In this document: piece after piece, positions 31,226 through 40,757 of the stretch
How the letters are laid out: every line of letters begins with the position of its first letter
How positions within the stretch are numbered: the first letter of the stretch is position 1
Assembly (NCBI GenBank): GCA_001544655.2
Contig: FCOD02000023.1
Coordinates: 1 to 64,000, forward strand
Origin: Caballeronia turbans
Lineage (GTDB): Bacteria; Pseudomonadota; Gammaproteobacteria; Burkholderiales; Burkholderiaceae
Direction of reading: 5' to 3'
DNA: 64,000 nucleotides
The notes under the pieces: generated by a model
What the model was told of the DNA's origin: nothing
Seen by the model: only the letters and a program-made list of their open reading frames with translations
Databases searched by the model: none
Position numbers and translations under genes: made by a program

Positions 31226-31428
31226 CCGAATCAGCCTTTGGAACTATTGAATTCGGCGCGTGCCGGGGCCATATTGGAGCCGAACGTTGCGTTGCGACGG
31301 GAACCCCGCCTTCCGGCGTACGCACCAAAGTGATCCTCATACTGGCTTAAGTCCGCGCACCTTATCATTCGTGTGTGACGAATGTCGCGGGAAGACCGAA
31401 CGACAGACAATTGGAGCAAGGAGAAACC

Positions 31429-32127
31429 ATGAACGAATCACCCTATAGTTTTGGCCGTAATGGCAGCGTCACCTCGGTCGAGGTGCGCAACCGCGTGCTG
31501 CGCAACACCTACTGGCTGCTCGCGCTCTCGATGGTGCCGACGGTGCTCGGCGCATGGGTCGGCGTCGCGACGGGCTTCTCGCTGTTCGCGGCCACCAGCC
31601 CGGCGATGAGCTTCATCGCATTCCTCGCGATCGCATTCGGCTTCATGTTCGCGATCGAGAAAACGAAGGACAGCGGCATGGGCGTGGTCGTCCTGCTCGG
31701 CTTTACGTTCTTCATGGGCTTGATGCTCTCGCGCCTTCTGAGCTTCATTCTCGGCTTTTCGAACGGGCCACAGCTCATCATGATGGCTTTCGGCGGCACC
31801 GGCGTGATCTTCGCCGCAATGGCGACCATCGCCACCGTCAGCAAGCGTGATTTCTCGGGCCTCGGCAAGTTCCTGTTTATGGGCGTGATCGTCATTCTGC
31901 TCGCCGCGTTCGCGAACATCTTCCTGCAGTTGCCGGCCCTGATGATGACGATCTCCGTACTGGCCATCGTGATCTTCTCGGCATACATGCTGTTCGACGT
32001 TCAGCGCGTGGTGAACGGCGGCGAGACGAACTACATCAGCGCGACGCTCGCTATCTACCTCGACCTGTACAACGTGTTCACGAACCTGTTGGCGCTGCTC
32101 GGCATCTTCGGCGGCAACCGCAACTGA
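31429..32127 (+). CDS. Bax inhibitor-1/YccA family inner-membrane protein
   Basis: 232 residues from MNESPYSFGRNG; AAGGAGAAA stands just before the ATG. Seven hydrophobic segments are visible, ending in ISATLAIYLDLYNVFTNLLALLG, the hallmark of the BI-1 (TMBIM) family. E. coli YccA, in this family, is a substrate and modulator of FtsH, whose HflKC regulators are in this window. Homologues may conduct calcium or protons; the role here is unknown. Confidence 0.93.
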   Translation: MNESPYSFGRNGSVTSVEVRNRVLRNTYWLLALSMVPTVLGAWVGVATGFSLFAATSPAMSFIAFLAIAFGFMFAIEKTKDSGMGVVVLLGFTFFMGLMLSRLLSFILGFSNGPQLIMMAFGGTGVIFAAMATIATVSKRDFSGLGKFLFMGVIVILLAAFANIFLQLPALMMTISVLAIVIFSAYMLFDVQRVVNGGETNYISATLAIYLDLYNVFTNLLALLGIFGGNRN

Positions 32128-32151
32128 TCGGCGGTTTCGAACCCTAGCAAC

Positions 32152-32181
32152 GAAAAACCGGCCTGCGGGCCGGTTTTTTTG
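32152..32181. terminator. Bidirectional terminator between the BI-1 gene and rlmD
   Basis: A perfect hairpin AAAAACCGGCC-TGCG-GGCCGGTTTTT with A-run and T-run flanks can stop both convergent genes. Confidence 0.93.
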
Positions 32182-32204
32182 TGTCTGAAGCCTCAGCGGC
32201 CCGC

Positions 32205-33620
32205 TCAGTCGCGCTCGAATAACGCGATTGACTCGACGTGCGACGTGTGCGGAAACATGTTCACCACGCCGGCGCCCTTCATCCGGTAACCCGCTTCGTG
32301 AACGAGCAGGCCGGCGTCGCGAGCGAGTGTGGCCGGGTTGCACGACACATAGACGATGCGTTCCGGCAACGGGCCGTCGCCGGACTGAGCGATGTCCGCG
32401 AGCGCCTTCGAAACGGCGAGCGCGCCTTCGCGCGGCGGATCGATGAGGAATTTGTCGAAGCGGCCGAGCGCGCGCAGATCGTCCGCGGTGACTTCGAACA
32501 GATTGCGGCACGCGAACGACGTGTGCCCGTCGACGCCGTTCGCCTTCGCGTTTTCCAGCGCGCGCGCTGTCAGCGCCTCGCTGCCTTCGATTCCGACGAC
32601 TTCGCGCGACACGCGTGCGAGCGGCAGCGTGAAGTTGCCGATGCCACAGAACAGATCCAGCACGCGATCCGACTTTCTCGCCGCGAGCAGACTGAGCGCC
32701 CGGCTCACCAGCACGCGATTGATCTGGTGATTCACCTGCGTGAAATCGGTCGGCTTGAACGGCATGCGGATATTGAATTCCGGCAGCGTGTAAGCCAGTT
32801 CGCGATCGAGCGGATAGAACGGATAGACGGTGTCCGGCCCCTTCGGCTGGAGCCACCATTGAACGTCGTGTTCGTCGGCGAAGACGCGCAACAGCGCTTC
32901 GTCGGCTTCGGTCAGCGGCTCCAGGATGCGCAGCACGAGCGCCGTCACGTCCGAGCCGACCGCGAGTTCGATCTGCGGCATGCGGTCACGGATCGACAAG
33001 CCCGCCACCAGATGACGCAGCGGCACGAGCATCGCGGAAACGTGCGGCGGCAGCACTTCGCAACTCGTCATATCGGCGACATAGCTGCTCTTGCGCTCGT
33101 GAAAGCCGACCAGCACGCCGCCCTTCTTCTCGACGTGCCGCACGGTCAGGCGCGCGCGATAACGATAGCCCCACGACGGCCCGTGAATTGGGCGGAACAT
33201 GGTTTCCGCACGCAGTTTCGACAGATGTTGAAGGTTGTCTTCGAGCACACGCTGCTTCACGGCGATCTGCGCGCGCACGTCGAGATGCTGCATCGAGCAG
33301 CCGCCGCAGGTGCCGAAAAACTGGCACTTCGGCTTCGCGCGGATCACGCTCTCGCGCAGCACGCTCACCACCTGCGCCTGCTCGAAGCTCGGCTTCCTGC
33401 GATAGCTCGAATAGCTCACTCGTTCGCCGGGCAGCGCACCTTCGACGAAGATGACCTTGCCCGGCTCGCCGTTCTCGTTGACCGTGCGGCCGACGCCGCG
33501 CGCTTCCATGTCGAGCGACTCGATTTCGAGTTCAGGCGCGACGAAGTCGGGATCGGGGGTAACGAACTTCGCCGGCGCGGCGCGGCGGCGATTCTGGGAT
33601 TTTCGAGCGGCTTCAGACAC
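32205..33620 (-). CDS. rlmD: 23S rRNA (uracil-1939-C5)-methyltransferase RlmD
   Basis: 471 residues. A TRAM domain (about 28-85) is followed by a cysteine cluster [15 protein letters not shown], binding [4Fe-4S], and a Rossmann methyltransferase domain ([16 protein letters not shown]). The catalytic motif [13 protein letters not shown] provides the nucleophilic Cys. It is the RumA type, methylating U1939. It follows the PolB-type exonuclease on the same strand. Confidence 0.94.
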   Translation of the reverse strand: MSEAARKSQNRRRAAPAKFVTPDPDFVAPELEIESLDMEARGVGRTVNENGEPGKVIFVEGALPGERVSYSSYRRKPSFEQAQVVSVLRESVIRAKPKCQFFGTCGGCSMQHLDVRAQIAVKQRVLEDNLQHLSKLRAETMFRPIHGPSWGYRYRARLTVRHVEKKGGVLVGFHERKSSYVADMTSCEVLPPHVSAMLVPLRHLVAGLSIRDRMPQIELAVGSDVTALVLRILEPLTEADEALLRVFADEHDVQWWLQPKGPDTVYPFYPLDRELAYTLPEFNIRMPFKPTDFTQVNHQINRVLVSRALSLLAARKSDRVLDLFCGIGNFTLPLARVSREVVGIEGSEALTARALENAKANGVDGHTSFACRNLFEVTADDLRALGRFDKFLIDPPREGALAVSKALADIAQSGDGPLPERIVYVSCNPATLARDAGLLVHEAGYRMKGAGVVNMFPHTSHVESIALFERD

Positions 33621-33688
33621 CTGCGTACTTCCTGGCTAACGAATGGGCAAAGGCGAGATTGTAGACGAACGTCACCACGCCGCCGTGG

Positions 33689-34465
33689 CTACTTCCCGAA
33701 TGCCGCGAGATATTCGCCCCAATGCGGCGACGATTCCTGCGCGAGCGCGTTCTTCACGAAGTTGATTTCATCGGTGTATTCGTCGGGCGTGAAGCCGCCG
33801 CGCATCATCTGAAAACGACAGTACATCAGATACGTGTTGACGACATCGGTCTCGCAATAGTTGCGGATTTCGTCGATCTGGCCGTCGCAATACGCGTCCC
33901 AGACCTTGCCGCCGTCCATGCCGAGCTTGCCGGGAAAGCCGCACAGCTTTGCGAGCGCATCGAGCGGCGCGTTAGCGCGCGCCTGATACATCGCGAGCAC
34001 GTCCATCAGGTCGATGTGCCGCATGTGATAGCGGCTGATGTAGTTGTTGAACTTGAATTCGCGGTCGTCCTGACCGAGATCCCAGTAGCGCGGCGCCGCA
34101 ATGCCGTGCACCAGCGCGCGGTAGTGGAGCACGGGCAGATCGAAGCCGCCGCCGTTCCATGACACGAGTTGCGGCGTGTACTTCTCGATCACGCGATAGA
34201 ACGACTGGATCAGCGCGGCCTCGCCGTCGGCGGTGGTGCCGAGCGAGCGCACGCGAAAGCCGCTGTTGTCGCGAAACACGCAGGAAATCGCCGCGACGCG
34301 CTGCAGATGATGCGGCAGAAAGTCGTTGCCGACGCGCTCGCGCCGCGCTTCGAACGCATGTTCGGCCACCTCGCGGTCGGAAAGATCGTCGGGCAAATCT
34401 TCGAGACGGCGAATGCCGTCGACATCGGGGATCGTTTCGATGTCGAAAACGAGAATCGGAGTCAT
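33689..34465 (-). CDS. Predicted 3'-5' exonuclease, PolB-exonuclease-like
   Basis: 258 residues of the DnaQ-like superfamily related to family B polymerase exonuclease domains. The first metal motif FDIETIPDVDG is at the N-terminus; SWNGGGFDLPVLHYRA supplies the second. RNYCETDVVNTYLMYCRF near the C-terminus has the last Asp. Its substrate is unknown. An AGGA site precedes the ATG. A 9-bp hairpin separates it from rpoS, so it is probably expressed as the tail of the rpoS transcript. Confidence 0.87.
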   Translation of the reverse strand: MTPILVFDIETIPDVDGIRRLEDLPDDLSDREVAEHAFEARRERVGNDFLPHHLQRVAAISCVFRDNSGFRVRSLGTTADGEAALIQSFYRVIEKYTPQLVSWNGGGFDLPVLHYRALVHGIAAPRYWDLGQDDREFKFNNYISRYHMRHIDLMDVLAMYQARANAPLDALAKLCGFPGKLGMDGGKVWDAYCDGQIDEIRNYCETDVVNTYLMYCRFQMMRGGFTPDEYTDEINFVKNALAQESSPHWGEYLAAFGK

Positions 34466-34478
34466 TGAATCCTGGAGC

Positions 34479-34500
34479 GCGACGCCCTGCCGGGCGTCGC
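34479..34500 (-). repeat. 9-bp stem-loop between rpoS and the exonuclease gene
   Basis: Perfect arms GCGACGCCC/GGGCGTCGC enclose TGCC. No U-tract follows, so it is not a classical terminator. It can stabilise the rpoS mRNA 3' end or reduce expression of the next gene. Confidence 0.55.
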
Positions 34501-34507
34501 CAAAGCG

Positions 34508-35605
34508 TTAAAGCACGGCGTCCTTGCGAACACCGTTGGATGCAAAAAAGCGCTTGAGCCGCACGAGCGCCTCTTGCTGGATCTGGCGCACACGCTCGCG
34601 CGTGAGGCCCATTTCGTCGGCGAGCTCTTCGAGCGTCGCAGGCTCGATGTGGTTCAAGCCGAAGCGCCGCTCGATCACATGCCGATGTTTGTCGGACAGG
34701 CGCGACAGCCACAGGCGCGTCAGCGATTCGAGCTCGCGATGCTGCACTTCCGCGTCCGGCGACTGGCTCTGGTCGTCGGAGAGAAGGTCGAGCAGGCTGC
34801 TGCCCGGGTCGAGGTCGAGCGGCGCGTCGAGCGAAGCCGTGTGCTCGTTGAGCGCGAGAATATCGGTGACTTCCTCCGGCGTCTTGCCAGTGAGATACGC
34901 GATATCGTCGATGCTCGCGTCGCGCCGTTCGGGCGCAACGCTGTCGTTCGAATTGGCGGAATTTTTTTCCAGATGGCGCTTCGCGCGCAGCACCTGATTG
35001 AGTTCGCGGATCACGTGCACTGGCAGCCGCACCGTGCGCGCCTGATTCATGATCGCGCGCTCGATGCTCTGCCGGATCCACCAGGTGGCGTAGGTCGAAA
35101 ACCGGAAGCCGCGCGTCGGATCGAATTTCTCGATGGCGTGCATGAGGCCCAGGTTGCCTTCCTCGATCAGATCGAGCAACGGCACGCCGCGGTTGAGATA
35201 ACCCTTCGCGATGCTGACGACGAGCCGCAGATTACGCTCGATCATCACCTGCCGCGCCTCGAATTCTCCCGCCTTCGCCAGCCGTGAGTAACGCTGCTCT
35301 TCCTCGACGGTGAGCAGCGGCTTCACGCTGATTCGATTCAGGTAGTGCTGAATAGTGTCGGCCGTGAGTTCGGCCTGCAGAAGCGAGCGGAAATCGTCGG
35401 CGTCCGGTGCGGAATCGTTTGCGCCTTCACCCGGCTCGTCGCTGCTCTTCCCGCGACTGCCGCCTTCTTCCTCGGAGTCGACATCGACATCGACGTTATC
35501 GATGTCGTCATCATGAGTCGAAGCACCGTCCTCCACCGACACTTGCAAAGGTCGGCTGATCGTCTCAGTCTCGGCTTGCGGCAGGCGGCGCTTCGTTTTT
35601 GGCAT
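34508..35605 (-). CDS. rpoS: Stationary-phase/general stress sigma factor RpoS
   Basis: 365 residues of a sigma-70 group 2 protein. Region 1.2 is near [17 protein letters not shown], region 2.4 is [17 protein letters not shown], region 3 follows [16 protein letters not shown], and region 4.2 is [19 protein letters not shown]. An N-terminal 70-residue extension is very acidic ([16 protein letters not shown]), longer than in E. coli RpoS (330 residues). Linkage with nlpD, pcm and surE identifies it as RpoS, not a housekeeping factor. It lies 12 bases behind nlpD; in enterics a main rpoS promoter lies inside nlpD. Confidence 0.95.
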   Translation of the reverse strand: MPKTKRRLPQAETETISRPLQVSVEDGASTHDDDIDNVDVDVDSEEEGGSRGKSSDEPGEGANDSAPDADDFRSLLQAELTADTIQHYLNRISVKPLLTVEEEQRYSRLAKAGEFEARQVMIERNLRLVVSIAKGYLNRGVPLLDLIEEGNLGLMHAIEKFDPTRGFRFSTYATWWIRQSIERAIMNQARTVRLPVHVIRELNQVLRAKRHLEKNSANSNDSVAPERRDASIDDIAYLTGKTPEEVTDILALNEHTASLDAPLDLDPGSSLLDLLSDDQSQSPDAEVQHRELESLTRLWLSRLSDKHRHVIERRFGLNHIEPATLEELADEMGLTRERVRQIQQEALVRLKRFFASNGVRKDAVL

Positions 35606-35617
35606 GATGGTTTCGCT

Positions 35618-36574
35618 TTATTGCGGCGGCAAATACTTCAGTGGGTCAACAGGTTTTCCCTGCCGGCGAACTTCGAAATGCAACATCACGCGGTCCGAAT
35701 CGCTGTTCCCCATCTCAGCGATCTTCTGCCCTTTAGTTACCGCGTCCCCTTCTTTTACCATCAAAGCGCGATTATGTGCGTACGCGGTGAGAAAAGTCGC
35801 GTCATGTTTGATGATAATGAGATTGCCATAGCCGCGCAGCCCATTTCCGGAGTAAACCACTCGGCCGTCCGCCGATGCGTTGACCGTATCTCCCACCGCA
35901 CCGCCAATATTCAAACCCTTGTTCTTCGCGTCATCGAACGTGCCGAGAATCGGTCCTCGCGCAGGCCAGATAAACGCCGGCTGGCCCGTGGGCGCCGTCG
36001 CGTTCGCATCCGCGCCGGGCACGCCGGGCGCCGCTGCCGCGCCCGTCGCCGCACCGGGAGCGCCAGGCGTGGCGCCCATGCCCGAATTCGCACCGTAGTA
36101 CGGCGGCTGCGCGGTCGCGCCCGGCTGCGGCGTCGCGTACCCGTTCGCGCCGTTGAGCGGCTGCGTCTGCACGCCGCCGCCTACGATCGGCGCGGTGGCC
36201 ACACCGGGCGTCGCCGCCGCGACATTCGCACCCGGAGGCGCCACGCGCATCAGCTGGCCGACTTCAATCTGATTCGGGTTGGTCAGGTTATTCCACGTCG
36301 CGATGTCGTGATAATTCTGACCGTTTTCCAGTGCGATCCGATATAGGGTGTCGCCCGGTTTCACACGGTAATAGCCCGGCGGCGGCGGACCGTTGTCCGG
36401 GGTCTGGGCCGCCGTCGTGCTGATGGGCGCGCCCGTTCTGTCGACGACCGGCGCCATGTCCATGCGCGTAGAACACGCCGCCAACGCGGACAACGCCAGC
36501 ACACACACGCCGCGCTGCGCCGCGCTCAGGCGTTGGCCTGCACTTCCCTCTTGCAAAGCACGCAGGATACTCAT
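35618..36574 (-). CDS. nlpD: Murein hydrolase activator NlpD (LysM plus LytM lipoprotein)
   Basis: 318 residues. The signal ends in lipobox LAACST. A LysM domain (GYYRVKPGDTLYRIALENG) binds peptidoglycan; a long Gly/Ala/Pro linker follows. The C-terminal M23/LytM domain (VVYSGNGLRGYGNLIIIKH) has NKGLNIG where active peptidases carry a zinc-binding His. The degenerate metal site is expected for NlpD, which activates amidase AmiC instead of cutting murein itself. Located between pcm and rpoS. Confidence 0.93.
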   Translation of the reverse strand: MSILRALQEGSAGQRLSAAQRGVCVLALSALAACSTRMDMAPVVDRTGAPISTTAAQTPDNGPPPPGYYRVKPGDTLYRIALENGQNYHDIATWNNLTNPNQIEVGQLMRVAPPGANVAAATPGVATAPIVGGGVQTQPLNGANGYATPQPGATAQPPYYGANSGMGATPGAPGAATGAAAAPGVPGADANATAPTGQPAFIWPARGPILGTFDDAKNKGLNIGGAVGDTVNASADGRVVYSGNGLRGYGNLIIIKHDATFLTAYAHNRALMVKEGDAVTKGQKIAEMGNSDSDRVMLHFEVRRQGKPVDPLKYLPPQ

Positions 36575-36578
36575 CGGG

Positions 36579-37658
36579 TCAAATCACTCCGGATTTTAAG
36601 GGTACAAAAAAGACGCGATCGAGCTGCGCTTCCCGCCATTGCGTCGCCGACACGCGCGTGACGAGCGTCAGCACCTGCGATTGCGCGGCCTGCGATCCGA
36701 CCGGCGCGACAAGCTTGCCGCCCACGGCCAGTTGATCGAGCAGAGCCTGCGGCACGTCGAGGCCCGCGCAGGCGATCACGATGGCGTCGAAGGGCGCGGC
36801 GGCGGGCAAGCCCAGGCGGCCGTCGCCGTAATGCAGCCTGATGTTCGGCACGCGCAGCGGCCGAAGGTTGAGCTTCGCGCGCTCCGACAACGGGCGCACG
36901 CGCTCGATCGAATAAACCTCAGCGGCTACCTGCGACAGCACCGCCGCCTGATAGCCGCAACCGGTGCCGATCTCCAGCACCTTGTTCAATGCGCGCCCCG
37001 TCGCGACCAGCTCGATCATGCGCGCCACGACGGACGGCTTCGAGATGGTCTGGTGATGGCCGATCGGCAGCGCGGCATCTTCGTAAGCCTGCGCCGCAAG
37101 CCCCGGATCGACGAACATGTGGCGCGGCACCACCGACATGGCGTTGAGCACGCGCGGATCGGTCACGCCGTTCGATCGCAGCCGTTCGACCATGCGCTCG
37201 CGCACCCGTTCCGATGTGAGCGTCTGCGTGCTCGCCAGCGCGACATTGGGCGCGCCCTTTTTCGGCGCGGTCGCGGCGGCGCTCAGGTCACGCTCGGCGG
37301 GACGCGCCGCCGGACGCAATGCGTTCGCGCGCGGTGCGTGAGATACATGATGCGTCGTCGCGCCCTTGCTTGCGGACGGAACCGGTTTCGCTGCGCCAAT
37401 TGCGGGCTTCGCGGCAGAGCGCACCGGAAAAACGGAGGTGGCCGGTTTCGCGGACGCCGCTGCGGTCGCGGGATTCTTCATCGGCGCGTTCGCCGCGCGC
37501 GTTGCCCCCGGCTTCGCCGGTTGCGCGGGCGCCGGCTTCGGTGCCGAAGCGGCGGCTTGCCTGGCGCGAGAATCCTGCGGACGGTTCGCGGGCTTGCGCG
37601 GCTCGCGAACCAGATCCGCAAGCGCCAGCGGAAAGCGCTTGGCGCGCTCGTCGCTCAT
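36579..37658 (-). CDS. pcm: Protein-L-isoaspartate O-methyltransferase Pcm, with long N-terminal extension
   Basis: 359 residues from [11 protein letters not shown] (37658). This ATG overlaps the surE stop (ATGA), which fixes the start; a frame open farther upstream is antisense noise. The C-terminal 210 residues are the methyltransferase, with [18 protein letters not shown] as SAM site and the [11 protein letters not shown] loop. The first 140 residues are a basic Ala/Pro/Lys-rich low-complexity region absent from the 208-residue E. coli enzyme. It repairs isoaspartate in aged proteins. Confidence 0.93.
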   Translation of the reverse strand: MSDERAKRFPLALADLVREPRKPANRPQDSRARQAAASAPKPAPAQPAKPGATRAANAPMKNPATAAASAKPATSVFPVRSAAKPAIGAAKPVPSASKGATTHHVSHAPRANALRPAARPAERDLSAAATAPKKGAPNVALASTQTLTSERVRERMVERLRSNGVTDPRVLNAMSVVPRHMFVDPGLAAQAYEDAALPIGHHQTISKPSVVARMIELVATGRALNKVLEIGTGCGYQAAVLSQVAAEVYSIERVRPLSERAKLNLRPLRVPNIRLHYGDGRLGLPAAAPFDAIVIACAGLDVPQALLDQLAVGGKLVAPVGSQAAQSQVLTLVTRVSATQWREAQLDRVFFVPLKSGVI

Positions 37659-38413
37659 GTGCGACCGCTCCCGGCTCGCGCCCATTCGCGCGTTTCGGTC
37701 ATGAGCTTCGTATGCGTCAGATCGAGTTGCAGCGGCGTGATCGAGACCAGGCCGTTCGCGACGGCGTGGAAATCTGTGCCTTCGCTCGCGTCGAGTGCGT
37801 CGCCCGATGGGCCGATCCAGTAGATCGGGTTGCCGCGCGGATCGCTCTGGCGAATCACCGGCTGCGACGGATGACGCTTGCCGAGACGCGTCACGGTCCA
37901 CGGGCCGAGCTGATCGTACGGCAGGCTCGGGATATTCACGTTCAGCAACGGATGGCCCGGCATCGGATGCTCGAGAAAATGCGCGACGATCTCGGCAGCA
38001 ACGCGCGCCGCGTCTTCGAGATGAAGCCAGTCGCGGCCGACGAGCGAAAACGCGATCGCCGGAATGCCGAACATAAAGCCTTCGGTCGCGGCCGCGACCG
38101 TGCCCGAGTACAGCGTGTCCTCGCCGACGTTCTGCCCGTTGTTGATGCCCGACACCACGAGATCAGGCCGATGTTCGAGCATGCCGGTGAGCGCAATGTG
38201 CACGGAATCGGTCGGCGTGCCGTTCACGAAGTTGAAACCGTTCGGCGCCTGATGCACGCTCAGGGGCCGCGACAGCGTAAGTGAGTTGGACGAGCCGCTG
38301 CAGTTTTGCTCGGGCGCCATCACCGTCACTTCGCCGAGCGGCTGCAGGACCTCGTGCAGCACATTGATGCCGCGCGCCAGATAACCGTCGTCGTTGCTGA
38401 GTAGGATTCGCAT
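37655..38413 (-). CDS. surE: 5'/3'-nucleotidase SurE
   Basis: 252 residues from [16 protein letters not shown] (38413), the family start. Metal ligands are in LLSNDDGY and [19 protein letters not shown]; the [11 protein letters not shown] loop is also present. It dephosphorylates nucleoside monophosphates and short polyphosphate. It leads the surE-pcm-nlpD-rpoS run. Confidence 0.96.
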   Translation of the reverse strand: MRILLSNDDGYLARGINVLHEVLQPLGEVTVMAPEQNCSGSSNSLTLSRPLSVHQAPNGFNFVNGTPTDSVHIALTGMLEHRPDLVVSGINNGQNVGEDTLYSGTVAAATEGFMFGIPAIAFSLVGRDWLHLEDAARVAAEIVAHFLEHPMPGHPLLNVNIPSLPYDQLGPWTVTRLGKRHPSQPVIRQSDPRGNPIYWIGPSGDALDASEGTDFHAVANGLVSITPLQLDLTHTKLMTETREWARAGSGRT

Positions 38414-38534
38414 CCGACGATTGTAACCGAGGAAAGTGGCGCGACGACGACTCACAGGCTCGCTCCCGACGTCGTCCCTGCCCTACACTGAGCCGGTTTC
38501 AACGCTTTGCACGAGACCCCGCCAAGGAGACGAT

Positions 38535-39509
38535 ATGCGCGCCGTACGATGCAACGAACACGGATTACCCGACACCCTTTCGATCGAAACGCTACCCGAC
38601 CTGCATCCGGAAGCAGGCGAAGTCGTCATCGACGTGAAAGCGGCGAGTGTGAACTTCCCCGACGTGCTCATCATCCAGAACAAATATCAGTTCAAGCCGC
38701 CTCTGCCGTTCACGCCCGGTGCGGAGTTCGCGGGCATCGTGCGCGAAGTGGGCGCCGGCGTCACGCGCCTGTCGCCCGGCATGCGCGTGGCCGCCTACAC
38801 CGCGCAGGGCGCTTTCGCCGAACAGGCGCGCGCGAAGGAAGCGGATTGCATCGCCTTGCCCGCTGATGTCGATCTCGCCGACGCCGCCGCTTTCACGCTC
38901 GCTTACGGCACCTCGTATCACGCGCTCGTCGATCGCGGCCAGCTCAAGGCCGGCGACACGCTGCTCGTGCTGGGAGCGGCGGGCGGCGTCGGCATTGCGG
39001 CGATCCAGATCGGCAAGATTATCGGCGCGCGCGTGATCGCTGCGGCGTCGAGCGCGGAGAAGCTCGCGTTCTGCCGCGAGCATGGCGCGGACGACGTCGT
39101 CGATTACGCGAAAGAGGATCTGCGCGAGCGCATCAAGGCGCTCTCCGGCGGCAACGGGCCGGATGTCATCTTCGATCCTGTGGGCGGCGTGTATGCGGAG
39201 CCCGCGTTTCGAAGCATCGGCTGGCGCGGGCGGTATCTGGTTGTCGGCTTCGCGAATGGCGAGATTCCGAAGTTGCCGCTCAATCTCGCGCTGCTGAAAG
39301 GCGCGAGTATCGTGGGCGTGTTCTGGGGCGGTCACATGCAGCGCGAGCACGCGCTCGCCGATCAGGAATTCGCGACGATGGTCGATTGGATCAAGACAGG
39401 CAAGCTACGCCCCGTCGTCACGAAGCGCTACTCACTCGACGACACGCCACGCGCCCTCGACGACATGATGAACCGGCGCGTGACGGGCAAGATCGTGATC
39501 GAGCCGTAA
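38535..39509 (+). CDS. Quinone oxidoreductase-like medium-chain dehydrogenase (NADPH-dependent)
   Basis: 324 residues from MRAVRCNEHGLPD; AAGGAGA precedes the ATG. GroES-like N-terminal domain with VKAASVNFPDVLIIQNKYQ and FTPGAEFAGIVREVGAGV; Rossmann domain with VLGAAGGVGIAAIQIGK. It lacks the structural zinc cysteines of classical alcohol dehydrogenases, as expected for the zeta-crystallin/QOR group. Substrate unknown. It diverges from surE and converges with the next gene, only five bases apart and with no terminator. Confidence 0.88.
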   Translation: MRAVRCNEHGLPDTLSIETLPDLHPEAGEVVIDVKAASVNFPDVLIIQNKYQFKPPLPFTPGAEFAGIVREVGAGVTRLSPGMRVAAYTAQGAFAEQARAKEADCIALPADVDLADAAAFTLAYGTSYHALVDRGQLKAGDTLLVLGAAGGVGIAAIQIGKIIGARVIAAASSAEKLAFCREHGADDVVDYAKEDLRERIKALSGGNGPDVIFDPVGGVYAEPAFRSIGWRGRYLVVGFANGEIPKLPLNLALLKGASIVGVFWGGHMQREHALADQEFATMVDWIKTGKLRPVVTKRYSLDDTPRALDDMMNRRVTGKIVIEP

Positions 39510-39514
39510 CGCGC

Positions 39515-40489
39515 CTAGACGCGGCGCGATCGCGCGCCGGGCAGCAGGCCGACGCGGGTCGCCGGGGGTTTCTGGGCATCGCTGAAATCGGCCGCCGAAT
39601 AGTGGTGCATCGCGCGCGCATGCTTGCCGTGCAGTCTCAGGAACGCGGACATCACACGCCGCACGGTAAGCAGGCGTTGCCACAACCGCTCGCGAAGGCC
39701 GCCGAAGGGCAGAAAGGAAGGCGCCAGCACGACCGCGCCCGGCCCCCAGCCGGGACGCCACGAGCGCGCGAGCCCCTGGCGCATGAAAAGCGAAAGCGTG
39801 GGCACGCCGATGCACGACGCGAGATGGCCAAGACCCGAATCATTGCCGATGAACCACGACGACTCGGCGATCCATGCCGCAACCTCGCTCAACTGCGGCA
39901 GCGCGTTGACTTCGCATCCTTCGTCGGCGATTTCGCCCCGGGCATCCATCTCCGACGGTGCGACGAGAAAGCTCGGCTGGAATTTGCGGCGCACGAGCAC
40001 ACGCGACAGCGCAATGAACTTCTCGCGGCGCCACATCTTTTCGGGATGGCTACCGGTCGGGTGGATGACGACACGATTGGAGAAGCGCCCTCGCATGACG
40101 CCAGCCGGCACGACGAGGCCATTCGAGCGCGTCACATCGGCGAGTCCCAGCACGTTCGTCGCGATATCGACGATGCGGTCCAACATGTGCTTCGAGCCGC
40201 CGTATTCCGGCAGCGTGGCGAGACAGATCGTCTTGCCCGAACGGCTCAGCGACGATGCATAGTCGGTCGGCCGAAGCTCGATCACCGTGTCGAACACGCC
40301 CTGCCAGGCGTCGCGCCGCCCGACGGTCACTTGCGGAAACCATTCTGCGAGCTGCTCCGCGACCCAGCCGAACACGACGGGCCGATATCCGTTGCGGATG
40401 AGATTATCGACGAGGACGAGCCCGATGAGGCTGTCACCGATCGGCGATGGCAATACCACCGCAATCGAACTGTCAGTTCGCAGTTTCAT
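39515..40489 (-). CDS. Glycosyltransferase family 9 (heptosyltransferase-like)
   Basis: 324 residues of a GT-B fold. The N-terminal part has VVLPSPIGDSLIGLVLVDNL; the nucleotide-sugar motif FIGNDSGLGHLASCIGVPT is typical of ADP-heptose:LPS heptosyltransferases. The last 45 residues are basic and variable. It probably adds a sugar to LPS core, but no other LPS genes surround it, so acceptor and donor stay open. The stop is five bases from the convergent oxidoreductase stop. Confidence 0.82.
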   Translation of the reverse strand: MKLRTDSSIAVVLPSPIGDSLIGLVLVDNLIRNGYRPVVFGWVAEQLAEWFPQVTVGRRDAWQGVFDTVIELRPTDYASSLSRSGKTICLATLPEYGGSKHMLDRIVDIATNVLGLADVTRSNGLVVPAGVMRGRFSNRVVIHPTGSHPEKMWRREKFIALSRVLVRRKFQPSFLVAPSEMDARGEIADEGCEVNALPQLSEVAAWIAESSWFIGNDSGLGHLASCIGVPTLSLFMRQGLARSWRPGWGPGAVVLAPSFLPFGGLRERLWQRLLTVRRVMSAFLRLHGKHARAMHHYSAADFSDAQKPPATRVGLLPGARSRRV

Positions 40490-40757
40490 TCTTGTTCTCG
40501 CGGGATCGCGCGGATGAGCGCCGCGCTGATACCGCGCAACGGCGCCCGACTACGGAGTGTCGCCCGGCTTGCGTTACGACTTGATGTGCGCTGGCGCTTA
40601 TTCACCCGGAATCATGGCGAATCTCTTGCGACCCGCCGTACGACGCCTGGTCAGCGGAGCATCATAGCGAGATCGGCAGTGTCCTGCCATAACGGAACGC
40701 CTGAACACGGTCCGCCGCGTGTTACCGCGTATTCACGATCGAACGCGTCACGGCGCT
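40490..40757. other. Gap between the ABC permease and GT9 genes
   Basis: 268 bases with no convincing gene. On the minus strand TATGAT at 40662-40667 could be a -10 box for the GT9 gene, but no -35 is seen. No U-tract terminator for the importer operon was found. Confidence 0.45.

Larger units (their letters stand above)
31091..31428. other. Divergent promoter region between ndk and the Bax-inhibitor-1 gene
   Basis: This 338-base gap has no convincing gene. It contains a candidate ndk promoter, a perfect 7-bp inverted repeat at 31174-31191 and a 12-bp perfect palindrome at 31214-31225, all listed separately. Confidence 0.6.

Noticed and set aside
35618-36574. NlpD as an active M23 endopeptidase
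   Set aside because: The first zinc-binding His region is replaced by NKGLNIG, as in known NlpD amidase activators.
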